NCBI GenBank assembly: GCA_002298165.1 | Contig: DBMI01000102.1 | Coordinates: 1-24,810 of the forward strand | Origin: Desulfarculales bacterium UBA702 | GTDB taxonomy: Bacteria; Desulfobacterota; Syntrophobacteria; Syntrophobacterales; Syntrophobacteraceae | Direction of reading: 5' to 3' | Length of the DNA stretch: 24,810 nucleotides | Shown here: piece after piece, positions 15,770 through 22,776 of the stretch | Numbering within the stretch: the first letter of the stretch is position 1 | Layout: every line of letters starts with the position of its first letter | The notes under the pieces: model-generated | The model's database searches: none | What the model saw: the letters and a program-made list of their open reading frames with translations, nothing else | What the model was told of the DNA's origin: nothing | Translations under genes and position numbers: made by a program

Positions 15770-16278
15770 TCCAAGCCCCTTTGCCCCATTCGGGAAAGGT
15801 CCCAGCAGGGGCGATACGGCAGGACCGCCGACCCGCACAGCCTGCCTGCCCTGCCGGGCCTGCTGCGCCAGAGCGCGGGCTCCAGACGATCCAAGGTGTG
15901 TCCGCCTACGAGAAAATGCCGTGAAGGGCACCTGCTTTTCTGAAATCCTCTATTGGATAGATCCTGCATACTGCGCCCCTTTTGACTAAAATCTATGCAA
16001 AACTTAATTTCGCTCTGGATCTTGTCCTAACACCGGTATCGTTTCTCCTCCTCCTCTAAAACAGTCCACATTTTCACATTGGAAGAAGTTTTCCGGCCGG
16101 TCCCCCGAGAACCGACCGGAATTAGCCCCTACCTTCTTCCTTTGCCCCCTACAACCCCGGTTATACCGCTCTGCTATAAAAATCCACATCGAGGGCCTTT
16201 AGGACCGGCCGGTATTCCCCTCCGAGCCCCCTCAAACCCGAAGGGGAATTGGCCGTGGCGCTCACTGCTTGGAGCCTG
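15770..16278. other. 509-bp gap in the operon between rsmH and the small membrane ORF
   Basis: I see no convincing gene; the open frames differ in composition from the neighbours and lack ribosome sites. The one notable structure is an imperfect hairpin near 16091-16118, where TTCCGGCCGGT pairs with ACCGACCGGAA with one G-T wobble position. I found no near-consensus internal promoter. In most dcw clusters rsmH and ftsL are almost contiguous, so this gap is unusual. Confidence 0.6.
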
Positions 16279-17229
16279 TCAAAGTTTTTCAACAATCCTG
16301 AGCCTGGCGCTGCGCGAGCGCGGGTTGCGGACGGCTTCATCCGGCGAAGGCCGGAGAGCCTTTCTCTCAAGCAATCTCACGAGTGGCACCCCTTCGCACT
16401 CGCACGCAGCGCGCTCCGGCGGGCAGCGGCATAGCCGCGCCCAATTCCTGAATGTCTCCTTAACTATCCGGTCCTCCAGCGAGTGGAAAGCAACTACACA
16501 AAGCCTGCCTCCTGGTTTCAGCACAGCCAGGGCCTCCGGCAAAAAACGCTCGATCGAATCGAGTTCGCCGTTCACCGCTATCCGCAGGGCCTGAAAAGTC
16601 CGCGTCGCAGGGTGTATCCTGAGCGAGTCGCGCGTCGGAGGCACGGCCCTTCGAACCAGTTCCGCCAGCTCAAGGGTGGTGGTAAAGCGCTGTTTTTTGC
16701 GCCGCGCAACAATCTCACGCGCGATTTTCCTCGACCGCCTCTCCTCGCCGAAGCGAAAGATCAGATCGGCCAAGTCCTTTTCCGGCATTGAATTGACCAG
16801 ATCGGCCGCGGTATATGCAAGGTCGCGGTTCATGCGCATATCGAGCGGCCCCTCCCGCGTGAAGCTGAATCCCCGCTCGGGATCTTCGATCTGGAAACTC
16901 GAGACCCCGAGGTCCGCGACAACCCCGTCAGCGTGTTCGAAACGATGCTCGTGAAGTACCCGGCGAATATCTGCAAAGTCGGCCTTCTCCAGTATTAGCC
17001 TGTTGCCAAAATCTGCGAGTCTTTCCCGAACGCGCTCGATTGCCTCCGCGTCCCAGTCCATCCCGAGCACAACCCCCTCCGGCGCGCTCTTCTCAAGAAT
17101 GGCCCGGGCATATCCCCCCCCTCCTACTGTCGCATCGACGTAAATGCCGTCCGGCCTGCAGCCAAGGTGCTCAATCACCGGTTCGAGCATCACCGGGACG
17201 TGTTCGGCTTCGGGCCGGCTGTTTTCCAT
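16279..17229 (-). CDS. rsmH: 16S rRNA (cytosine1402-N4)-methyltransferase RsmH (MraW)
   Basis: RsmH uses S-adenosylmethionine to methylate N4 of C1402 in the decoding centre of 16S rRNA, and is almost always the second dcw gene. The 316-aa protein starts with EHVPVMLEPVIEHL and has the SAM motif VDATVGGGGYA (residues 31-41) and GMDWDAEAI (57-64). ADGVVADLGVSSFQIEDPERGFSF follows in two blocks, then LADLIFRFGEER, HPATRTFQALRIAVN and GGRLCVVAFHSLEDRIVK, all conserved in the family. The ATG at 17229 follows the mraZ stop by 2 bases, so translation is probably coupled. A gap of about 500 bp, not ftsL, follows. Confidence 0.97.
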   Translation of the reverse strand: MENSRPEAEHVPVMLEPVIEHLGCRPDGIYVDATVGGGGYARAILEKSAPEGVVLGMDWDAEAIERVRERLADFGNRLILEKADFADIRRVLHEHRFEHADGVVADLGVSSFQIEDPERGFSFTREGPLDMRMNRDLAYTAADLVNSMPEKDLADLIFRFGEERRSRKIAREIVARRKKQRFTTTLELAELVRRAVPPTRDSLRIHPATRTFQALRIAVNGELDSIERFLPEALAVLKPGGRLCVVAFHSLEDRIVKETFRNWARLCRCPPERAACECEGVPLVRLLERKALRPSPDEAVRNPRSRSARLRIVEKL

Positions 17230-17231
17230 TC

Positions 17232-17696
17232 CTATGACCTGGTGGCCGCTGCTACCGATTCCATAATCTTCGGGCGTTCGCGCCTGTCTTTCTCGTCTTG
17301 AACTTCCCAGGCTCCCTTGTCCCAGATTTCGAAATTTGTAAGTGCGCCGGCAAGCACTAATTCCTGGCCAAGCCCCGCCTCTTCCCGAAGATGGGGAGGA
17401 ATGAGAACCCGCCCCTGGTTATCGAAATCACACTCATCCACGCTTCCCACAAATCGCAAAAATGAGCGGTGATCCGGCAGGAATTCGGAAAGTTTCGACG
17501 TATTTGAATCAATCAATTCGCGCCAGGCTTCCGGCGGGTAAGCGGCGATATATAACCCGAAGGGGACCAGTACGAGAGCATCTGTGTAATTCTTTTGCAG
17601 GACATCCCTGAATTTTGCGGGAATGCGGATCCGCCCCTTCGAATCGAGGCGGTGAATGGAGCGTCCGATAAAACCGGGCCGGTTCAATACAGCCAC
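17232..17696 (-). CDS. mraZ: Transcriptional regulator MraZ
   Basis: MraZ is a ring-forming DNA-binding protein with two SpoVT/AbrB folds that represses the dcw promoter in bacteria where it has been studied. Both half-domains are visible: HRLDSKGRIRIPAKFRDVL near residues 15-33 and CDFDNQGRVLIPPHLREEA further on, each with the DxxGR motif. The protein is 154 aa, typical. It starts with GTG at 17696, preceded by AAAAGGGG 6-7 bases upstream. The start codon itself falls within the last of four direct repeats that match MraZ operator half-sites, so autoregulation is likely. Confidence 0.95.
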   Translation of the reverse strand: MAVLNRPGFIGRSIHRLDSKGRIRIPAKFRDVLQKNYTDALVLVPFGLYIAAYPPEAWRELIDSNTSKLSEFLPDHRSFLRFVGSVDECDFDNQGRVLIPPHLREEAGLGQELVLAGALTNFEIWDKGAWEVQDEKDRRERPKIMESVAAATRS

Positions 17697-17726
17697 TTTG
17701 TACCCCTTTTAGCCACATTTTCCCAC
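17692..17726 (-). promoter_or_regulatory. MraZ operator: four 10-bp-spaced GTGGG-type boxes
   Basis: On the minus strand GTGGG, GTGGC, GGGGT and GTGGC begin exactly 10 bp apart, at plus positions 17722-17726, 17712-17716, 17702-17706 and 17692-17696. Direct TGGG(N5) repeats just downstream of the promoter are the known MraZ binding arrangement. The third box doubles as the mraZ ribosome site and the fourth contains its GTG start, so bound MraZ would cover the start of transcription. Confidence 0.8.
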
Positions 17727-17734
17727 TTGCGCCT

Positions 17735-17762
17735 ATTATTAGCACCTTTTTATAGTTGTCAA
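17735..17762 (-). promoter_or_regulatory. Sigma70-type promoter of the dcw operon
   Basis: On the minus strand a perfect -35 TTGACA (17757-17762) and a -10 AATAAT (17735-17740, five of six consensus) are separated by 16 bp. The predicted start lies near 17727-17728, immediately before the MraZ boxes. This is the best promoter match I saw in the window. Confidence 0.8.
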
Positions 17763-17885
17763 GCAAAATCGCTAATTATGAGAGCAAACTTCTTGAAAAA
17801 ATTGCTCATTGCGGGCAAGTCGCCTCGCTAGGGGCGTCTATGTTGATGCGGATAACAGAAATAAAGGGCGAGAAGGCATAAAGGG

Positions 17886-17921
17886 GGGTAGCCCGGATTT
17901 ATAATACGGGTGCGGAGCACA
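17886..17921 (+). repeat. Short dispersed repeat, copy 2 (GGGTAGCCCGGATTTAT type)
   Basis: It matches 171-207: GGGTAGCCCGGATTTAT, a few variable bases, then CGGGTGCGGAGCACAAG. In this copy the internal palindrome is damaged (AATACGGG instead of ATCCGGG). Confidence 0.65.
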
Positions 17922-17943
17922 AGGGACCTCTCTTTATTTCTAT

Positions 17944-17963
17944 TCCGCTTTTGGACAACAGCC
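17944..17963. repeat. Solitary end of the MITE-like element
   Basis: TTCCGCTTTTGGACAACAGCC is near-identical to the right end of the murC-murB element (5912-5932), with one change in the terminal repeat. No matching left end or interior is present nearby, so this is probably a decayed remnant. Confidence 0.5.
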
Positions 17964-18018
17964 CCAAACTCCTGCACCCCGCCTACATTCAAAAATACGA
18001 AGAAACCGGGTATTCAAG

Positions 18019-18150
18019 TTGCCGGGAGGGCTCTATAGTGGTAGATTGTGGATTGAGTGACGGGATGCCTTCACAGGGTATTCCTTACTACTCTGAAAGC
18101 CTCTGCTACCCTAAATGGCCTTCCCACCGTTAAGCAGAGGCTTTTTCACT
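18019..18150 (+). ncRNA. Candidate structured leader or small RNA with terminator-like hairpin
   Basis: A weak promoter-like pair (TTGCCG at 18019-18024, 17 bp, TAGATT at 18042-18047) would start RNA near 18054. The RNA would hold one hairpin, GGGATGCC (18062-18069) with GGTATTCC (18077-18084, using two G-U pairs). A second perfect 12-bp stem, AAAGCCTCTGCT (18096-18107) with AGCAGAGGCTTT (18133-18144), follows and continues into TTTC. The second hairpin is a good intrinsic terminator in form and ends about 20 bp before the start of the next gene. It matches no riboswitch class I know. It could be a free small RNA or an attenuator. Confidence 0.45.
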
Positions 18151-18169
18151 CTAACCCGGCGGGTAACAA

Positions 18170-18376
18170 ATGAATGCGGATGACGAAAAGTTTCTGAAAA
18201 TGGCCAAGGAAATAATGGTCAAATTCATTGAACTTGGCAGGGTCTCCCCCACCAACTTCGATGAACATTTTAAAAGCGTCTTCTGGACAATAAAGAATAC
18301 CGCGGTAAGCGCTCAACTCCCCGAAATGCCCGAAATGTCTGCTCCTTCATCTCCGGAAGAAACCACCGAGGCATAG
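18170..18376 (+). CDS. Hypothetical protein, 68 aa
   Basis: I do not recognise a named family. The protein is soluble and has no signal or membrane segment. The N-terminal two thirds look helical (DEKFLKMAKEIMVKFIELGRV), followed by SPTNFDEHFKSVFWTIKN. The C-terminus is a disordered Pro/Glu/Ser-rich tail (PEMPEMSAPSSPEETTEA). The ATG at 18170 has only a weak GGCGGG site upstream. A terminator-shaped hairpin stands just upstream, so expression may depend on read-through. Codon use and composition look genuine, but the function is unknown. Confidence 0.65.
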   Translation: MNADDEKFLKMAKEIMVKFIELGRVSPTNFDEHFKSVFWTIKNTAVSAQLPEMPEMSAPSSPEETTEA

Positions 18377-18554
18377 GGCCCCCGCTCACCGGCTCACGTG
18401 ATATGGTCATCCCTCCGATATTAACTGAAAATCTCTAACTCAAGCGGCCATTTCTGATTTTCTCCTTTACCCGTCTACAGGTTCACGGTTTATAAGCTGT
18501 ATCGTCATGGCCGTGGCATATCGGAAAGTTTCTATTTCAGAAAGGGGTCGGACG

Positions 18555-18740
18555 GTGCAAAAACAGGTAAGTGTTAATGAGTGGGTAAACATGTTCAAAG
18601 AGATCGGGCTGGATGAGAAGACGATGATGAAATGGCATCATCTCTTCGAGTCACGCCACCCGGAAGCTCATCAAAGTTTTCTGGAGTGGCTGGGGCTTTC
18701 TCCCGAGACAATTGAGGAAATTCGTCAAAAAAGCAGGTAG
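18555..18740 (+). CDS. Stand-alone paralogue of the neighbouring MerR regulator's C-terminal domain
   Basis: From the GTG at 18555 the 61-aa protein aligns without gaps to residues 121-174 of the MerR-type regulator encoded next door. I count 25 identities in 54 positions, including the WHxxFExRxPEAHxxFL core and the IRQxSR end. It has no DNA-binding domain. AAAGGGG stands 7 bases before the GTG; an in-frame ATG at 18507 (77 aa) has no ribosome site. It lies 64 bp upstream of the merR gene in the same direction, probably in one transcript. It might bind the same ligand or pair with the regulator and modulate it; both roles are inference. Confidence 0.75.
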   Translation: MQKQVSVNEWVNMFKEIGLDEKTMMKWHHLFESRHPEAHQSFLEWLGLSPETIEEIRQKSR

Positions 18741-18752
18741 CTAACCAGAGAC

Positions 18753-18777
18753 AGCAGTGGCTGGCCACCACTGCTCC
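18753..18777 (+). repeat. Hairpin between the small domain gene and merR
   Basis: AGCAGTGG and CCACTGCT form an 8-bp stem around a short loop. No T-run follows, so it looks like an mRNA structure or weak terminator that could lower merR expression relative to the small gene upstream. Confidence 0.45.
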
Positions 18778-18804
18778 ATTCATAAAAATTGAGATCTGAA
18801 AATC

Positions 18805-19356
18805 ATGAGCACCTATACAATATCAAAAATTGCGCGTCTTTTCGGTCTTTCCCGGAGCACGCTCCTCTACTACGACCGAGTCGGGCTCCTCTCGCCTTCT
18901 TACCGGACGCCGGCGGGGTATCGCGTATACACGGAGGCGGATTTGGAGCGCCTCGAGCGAATCTGCATTCTTCGCCAGACGAGCCTTTCGATCGAGAACA
19001 TCAGGACCATCCTGGAATCAGAGGATAAAGCCTGCACCGAAGTTTTCGAGAGGCGGCTAAAGGAGACAGGGGAGGAGATCCTTGCCCTGAAGGTCAGACA
19101 GGAACTTCTTTCTGCAATGCTGAAGGGCGTTGCCGTGGAAGAAATTCAGCCTGAAGTGAATAAACAGATGTGGATCGAGATGCTTCGGGCAGCGGGGATG
19201 GATGAGCGCGGCATGAATCTGTGGCATTCCGAGTTCGAGCACCGGGCACCCGAAGCCCACCATCAATTTTTGCTTTCCCTTGGGATATCGGAAAAAGAAG
19301 CTCTGATGATTCGCCAATGGTCAAGAAAAATGAAAACCGAGCCGGGTCGTGATTAG
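18805..19356 (+). CDS. MerR-family transcriptional regulator
   Basis: The N-terminus is a classic MerR winged helix-turn-helix: YTISKIARLFGLSRSTLLYYDRVGLL (residues 4-29), TPAGYRVYTEADLERL (35-50), then ILRQTSLSIENIRTIL. A coiled-coil dimerisation helix spans about 75-107. The C-terminal domain, about 118-174, has the pattern WIEMLRAAGMDERGM, WHSEFEHRAPEAHHQFLLSLG, IRQWSR. It is not the cysteine-rich metal-binding tail of MerR, CueR or ZntR, so a small organic ligand is more likely. It is 183 aa. The ATG at 18805 has a poor ribosome site (GAGATCTGAAAATC). The domain is duplicated as a separate upstream gene. The regulated promoter is not obvious. Confidence 0.88.
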   Translation: MSTYTISKIARLFGLSRSTLLYYDRVGLLSPSYRTPAGYRVYTEADLERLERICILRQTSLSIENIRTILESEDKACTEVFERRLKETGEEILALKVRQELLSAMLKGVAVEEIQPEVNKQMWIEMLRAAGMDERGMNLWHSEFEHRAPEAHHQFLLSLGISEKEALMIRQWSRKMKTEPGRD

Positions 19357-19557
19357 CTGATGCGCCCGAGTGTTGGATTTCGTTTCCGCTTTTTTCGCCC
19401 TCTCGCGTCTTATTTTCACGATAACCCCCTGCCTCACACCACTCCATCCTGGTGAAACCACGTTTTGTCGCGTCCGGCCTTAACCGGAATTATCGTTAAA
19501 GTGTCAGATAAACTCTAATCGCCCACGGGACAGCCAAAACAGGGAGCAAAGACGGTC

Positions 19558-20346
19558 ATGCCGGAAATGCCGGATGTGGCAGCGTTTAAGAAGTATTTCG
19601 AAACTCATGCGCAAGGCAGGAAAATCGCTTTGGCCGGCGTCAGAAACCCCAGGATAGTACGGGGGCTTGCGGCCGGGGAATTAGAGAAAGAGCTGGCGGG
19701 AAGCAGGTTCTTATCGAGCAGCCAACATGGAAAGTACCTTTTCGCGGAACTGGATACCGGAAGATGGCTCATCATGCATTTCGGGATGACCGGATTTCTC
19801 GAGATCTTCGATTCACCCGAAAGGGAACCTGAATACACCCGGCTCTCGATTTCCTTTGAAGACGGGGGATATCTCGCATACGTAAACGCCAGAATGCTTG
19901 GATGGGTGGGGATTACCGGAAGTCCCGAGGAATTTATCGAGAGCAGGGGGCTCGGGCTTTCAGCACTCGATCAATCCCTTGATTTCGAATCGTTTGTAAA
20001 GCGGCTGCCGTTAAGGGGTGAAATCAAGTCGGCGTTGATGAATCAGCGGATAGTCGCCGGTATTGGCAATATTTACTCTGATGAGATCCTTTTCCAGTCT
20101 GGGGTCCATCCGAAGACGAAAATCGGATCGATCAGCAGGGAAAAACTCGAGACTATTTTTGAAAAGATGAAGGAAGTGCTCCAAACGGCAATCGACCTCG
20201 GTGCGGACCCGGCCAAGTTTCCCGGAAGCTATCTTTTGCGCGGGAGGCGAAAGGGGGCCACCTGTCCGGTTTGCGGGACAAGGCTAGAGACCGCAAAATT
20301 TTCCGGCAGGACAGCCTATTTTTGCCCGCAATGTCAACCGCTATGA
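19558..20346 (+). CDS. Fpg/Nei-family DNA glycosylase (MutM-like)
   Basis: This base-excision repair enzyme removes oxidised bases and nicks the abasic site by beta,delta-elimination. It keeps the catalytic N-terminus after Met removal (Pro2, Glu3; MPEMPDV), Lys59 in HGKYLF, and HFGMTG. The helix-two-turn-helix LMNQRIVAGIGNIYSDEILFQSG is present. A zinc finger has Cys236, Cys239, Cys256 and Cys259 (C-x2-C-x16-C-x2-C) after FPGSYLLRGRRKG. It is 262 aa, typical. Two points differ from E. coli Fpg: Glu6 is Asp, and the intercalation loop reads NARMLGWV instead of a DPRRFG type, so the Arg and Phe that fill the DNA gap are replaced. Substrate range may therefore differ, and I withhold the symbol. 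AGGGAG lies upstream of the ATG. Confidence 0.88.
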   Translation: MPEMPDVAAFKKYFETHAQGRKIALAGVRNPRIVRGLAAGELEKELAGSRFLSSSQHGKYLFAELDTGRWLIMHFGMTGFLEIFDSPEREPEYTRLSISFEDGGYLAYVNARMLGWVGITGSPEEFIESRGLGLSALDQSLDFESFVKRLPLRGEIKSALMNQRIVAGIGNIYSDEILFQSGVHPKTKIGSISREKLETIFEKMKEVLQTAIDLGADPAKFPGSYLLRGRRKGATCPVCGTRLETAKFSGRTAYFCPQCQPL

Positions 20347-20352
20347 CACGGC

Positions 20353-20378
20353 GGGTTGGAAAGCCTGTCCACCAACCC
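20353..20378. terminator. Hairpin between convergent genes (possible bidirectional terminator)
   Basis: GGGTTGG (20353-20359) and CCAACCC (20372-20378) form a 7-bp stem with a 12-base loop between the convergent glycosylase and chemoreceptor genes. It touches the chemoreceptor stop codon. T-runs are weak on both sides, so termination is only plausible. Confidence 0.4.
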
Positions 20379-21982
20379 TAAAAATCGGCTGGAATAGCGC
20401 GTTCGGACTTTCCCGTGAGCTGTTTCCGCTTTGGTTTTTCCTTGTGCACAATCGCCGGCCTTTTTACTCCGGGTAAGGAACGGGTGCTTTCCTTTATCGC
20501 CTGGCGGACCTGGGTTAATCCCAACTCACCGGCCTCAGAACCTTCATTTTCGGCAGAGCCGCCCTCTATGAGTTTCACGAGGCGGTCCACAAATCCTATC
20601 ATTGCTCCTGCCTGGCCGTTCATTCGTGATGAAGCGGTTGCAGCCTGCTCCGCATTTATCGCACTTTCCTGGATTACTTTGTCTACTTCTCCGACCGCGG
20701 TGTTGATCTGCTCGATTCCCTGGGCCTGGTCGCGCGAAGCCGCCGATATATCACTTACAAGGTTGCACATTTTTGTAATGCTGGATAACACTTCCGCGAA
20801 TTCGGCACTCATTCCCCTGGTGAGAAGGGCTCCATTCTGAATGGTTTTGACATTGCTGCCGATGAGGACGGTTGTATTCTTGGCGGCTTCGGCGGCACGC
20901 AATGCGAGGTTGCGCACCTCGTCGGCGACCACGGCAAACCCGGCGCCGGCTTCACCTGCCCTTGCCGCCTCGACAGCCGCGTTAAGAGCAAGAAGGTTCG
21001 TCTGGAAAGCTATCTCATCGATAGACTTGATGATCTTCTGGGTTTCTTCGCTGGCGCTCGATATCTCGTCCATCGACTCCGAGATGCGCCCCATTGATTC
21101 CCTCGCCCTGTGGGTGGTCTCCTCAACCTGCCTCATCAGCCGGTCGGCTTCGACGGCATTATCGGCATTTTGCTTTGTCATGGCCGACATTTCCTCGAGC
21201 GACGATGAAGTCTCCTCGATTGCCGCGGCCTGATTGGCGGTCCCGTTTGCGATTTGCTTGCTGATCGATGCCACCTCTCCCGATGTGTCGGATACTGACA
21301 GGGCCATTTCATTAAGGCCGGTTATTACGTGGCGTATGGGCCGACTTACGAGCTGGGATATCATGAATACAAGGGCCAGCAGGATTACGAAGCTTCCGGC
21401 AAAACCCACAAGAGCGCTCTTGTTGCGCATTGATTCAAGGCCCGTGAACATACTCTCGCTGTTCTGCTCCACAAGGACCCCTCCAAGTACCGCTCGGCTT
21501 TCCCCGTGGCAATGATGGCAACGCTTGTCGTTATTGAGAGGCCAAAGGACGCTCATGTAATGCACGCCGTCTTTTTGCAGCTCGATTGTAGATTCATTCC
21601 CGCCCGAGGCGAGCATCCGATTGACGGCCGTGGTTAGTTCCGGTGAATTAGCCTGTTTCAACAGGTCCAATTCGGCCTTGTTTGGTTCCGAGGAATAGGT
21701 GATCTGCTTGTCATGACCGAATATATAGACGTGCACGTTGCGGTTGCTTGAAAATTCCGCGAGTTGCTCTCTGATTAATTTGCTGTTCCCTATGGCCATG
21801 GGGTAGAGCATACTATTGTAGACGGTTTCGGCCAGTATTTTGGTCGAGGTCTGGAACTGCTCCTTCATCTGCGTTTGCTGACTTACAGTATTGAGATAAA
21901 TTATCGAAGCGAGCACAACCAGAACGAGAACCGCCACACCGAAGACCACTTTGAATTGAAGACTCGCATTGAATCTTTTCAT
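20378..21982 (-). CDS. Methyl-accepting chemotaxis protein with periplasmic c-type heme sensor
   Basis: This transmembrane chemoreceptor signals to CheA/CheW. It has a membrane helix at residues 11-30, a periplasmic sensor of about 160 residues, a second helix at 189-210, a HAMP linker (VSRPIRHVITGLNEMA) and a full cytoplasmic coiled coil. The near-invariant tip is IDEIAFQTNLLALNAAVEAARAG at about 321-343. The sensor contains C155-H-H-C158-H159, a CxxCH covalent heme site, at its membrane-proximal end. C-heme sensor domains of this kind are known in Geobacter chemoreceptors, so it probably senses redox state or a heme ligand. It is 534 aa. No CheR-docking pentapeptide is seen at the C-terminus. 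Its ATG overlaps the stop of the upstream cytochrome gene (ATGA), so the two are co-translated. Confidence 0.93.
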   Translation of the reverse strand: MKRFNASLQFKVVFGVAVLVLVVLASIIYLNTVSQQTQMKEQFQTSTKILAETVYNSMLYPMAIGNSKLIREQLAEFSSNRNVHVYIFGHDKQITYSSEPNKAELDLLKQANSPELTTAVNRMLASGGNESTIELQKDGVHYMSVLWPLNNDKRCHHCHGESRAVLGGVLVEQNSESMFTGLESMRNKSALVGFAGSFVILLALVFMISQLVSRPIRHVITGLNEMALSVSDTSGEVASISKQIANGTANQAAAIEETSSSLEEMSAMTKQNADNAVEADRLMRQVEETTHRARESMGRISESMDEISSASEETQKIIKSIDEIAFQTNLLALNAAVEAARAGEAGAGFAVVADEVRNLALRAAEAAKNTTVLIGSNVKTIQNGALLTRGMSAEFAEVLSSITKMCNLVSDISAASRDQAQGIEQINTAVGEVDKVIQESAINAEQAATASSRMNGQAGAMIGFVDRLVKLIEGGSAENEGSEAGELGLTQVRQAIKESTRSLPGVKRPAIVHKEKPKRKQLTGKSERAIPADF

Positions 21983-22473
21983 CAGTGAGCTCCTCCGTAC
22001 ACAAGCGGTTTATAGCTGAATGCATTCACCCGTTCGGAGTTGTGGCAGGCCTCGCAGTCTTTGGCCGTCAGCTTTCCCTTGATGTCCTTCGGGTCGCCGG
22101 AGTTGATGTGGATACTGCCGGGTCCATGGCAAACCTCGCAGCCCGCGTCCTTGAGGTTGGGCGTTTCATTCTCTGATCGGAACCCTCCCGGCTTGCCGTA
22201 TCCAGTCGTATGGCATTCGTAGCATTTTTTCAGTTCGTTCTCGGTTAGCCCTTTCTTAAGGGCTGTTATGCTCTTGAATGAGTGTGCCTTCTTGTTATGT
22301 TTGGTGAACATACCATATTCGGTTGCATGGCACCCTTTACAGCTCTCTGTGCCGACAAATAGGGCTGCCTGTCCATTTGCAGCCGAAATCCGATGGGGCA
22401 AAACCAGAGATAAGAATACGAGAAGGAGAAATAATAAGCTGGGGATCAAGAAGTCAGATCTTTTTTTGAGCAT
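21982..22473 (-). CDS. Secreted tetraheme cytochrome c (c554-like)
   Basis: From the ATG at 22473 the 163-aa protein has a signal peptide (LLFLLLVFLSLVL, likely cleaved after about residue 31, ISA-AN). Four CxxCH heme sites follow: CKGCH 45-49, CYECH 84-88, CEVCH 112-116 and CEACH 140-144. The spacing and surrounding residues (FVGTESCKGCH, HTTGYGKPGGF, CEVCHGPGS) resemble the cytochrome c554/c-prime family, which carries electrons in the periplasm. The earlier in-frame start at 22560 would put 29 polar residues before the signal and is unlikely; AAAAGGGG precedes 22473. The 4-base overlap with the heme chemoreceptor suggests that the pair form one redox-sensing or signalling unit. Confidence 0.9.
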   Translation of the reverse strand: MLKKRSDFLIPSLLFLLLVFLSLVLPHRISAANGQAALFVGTESCKGCHATEYGMFTKHNKKAHSFKSITALKKGLTENELKKCYECHTTGYGKPGGFRSENETPNLKDAGCEVCHGPGSIHINSGDPKDIKGKLTAKDCEACHNSERVNAFSYKPLVYGGAH

Positions 22474-22719
22474 ACCTGGTGCCCCTTTTGATTTGGAGGA
22501 GGAGCCGAAGCGAGCACGCCATCCAAACACGACAGGATCAGCCTTGAGTGGACACTCCACCCTGGTTGACCTTCACTAATAAATCTCGACATGTACTATG
22601 ATTCGGGAGGTCTATAGATTTTCTTTAGGTTTAGTTACTACTGGGTGGGTGAAAAATTTTTCAAGCAGGCTTGGTAGAAAAGAAGCGAGCATGCGAGAAA
22701 ATGTCAGGTCCGGTTCAAA

Positions 22720-22748
22720 GGGCGGGCACATTGAAACCGTGCCCGCCC
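22720..22748 (-). terminator. Likely terminator of the outer-membrane barrel gene
   Basis: GGGCGGGCAC (22720-22729) and GTGCCCGCCC (22739-22748) form a perfect 10-bp stem with a 9-base loop, 28 bp past the stop codon. On the minus strand it is followed by TTTGAACC, a short T-run, so termination is probable but not textbook. Confidence 0.6.
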
Positions 22749-22776
22749 CCGCGGTTGCCCTTTAAATTAATCTTTT

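Larger units (their letters stand above)
17763..18053. other. Gap between the divergent dcw operon and rightward genes
   Basis: No gene is visible. The stretch includes a second copy of the short GGGTAGCCCGGATTTAT repeat, a single GGCTGTTGCCCAAA-type end in inverse orientation, and a weak rightward promoter-like pair at 18019-18047. Confidence 0.6.

Noticed and set aside
15770..15931. N-terminal extension of the small membrane ORF to 98 aa
   Set aside because: The added 54 residues are Arg/Gly/Pro-rich and unlike the rest, and the internal ATG at 15769 has the good ribosome site.
22474..22560. 29-residue N-terminal extension of the cytochrome
   Set aside because: It precedes a clear signal peptide and so would hide it, while 22473 has AAAAGGGG upstream.
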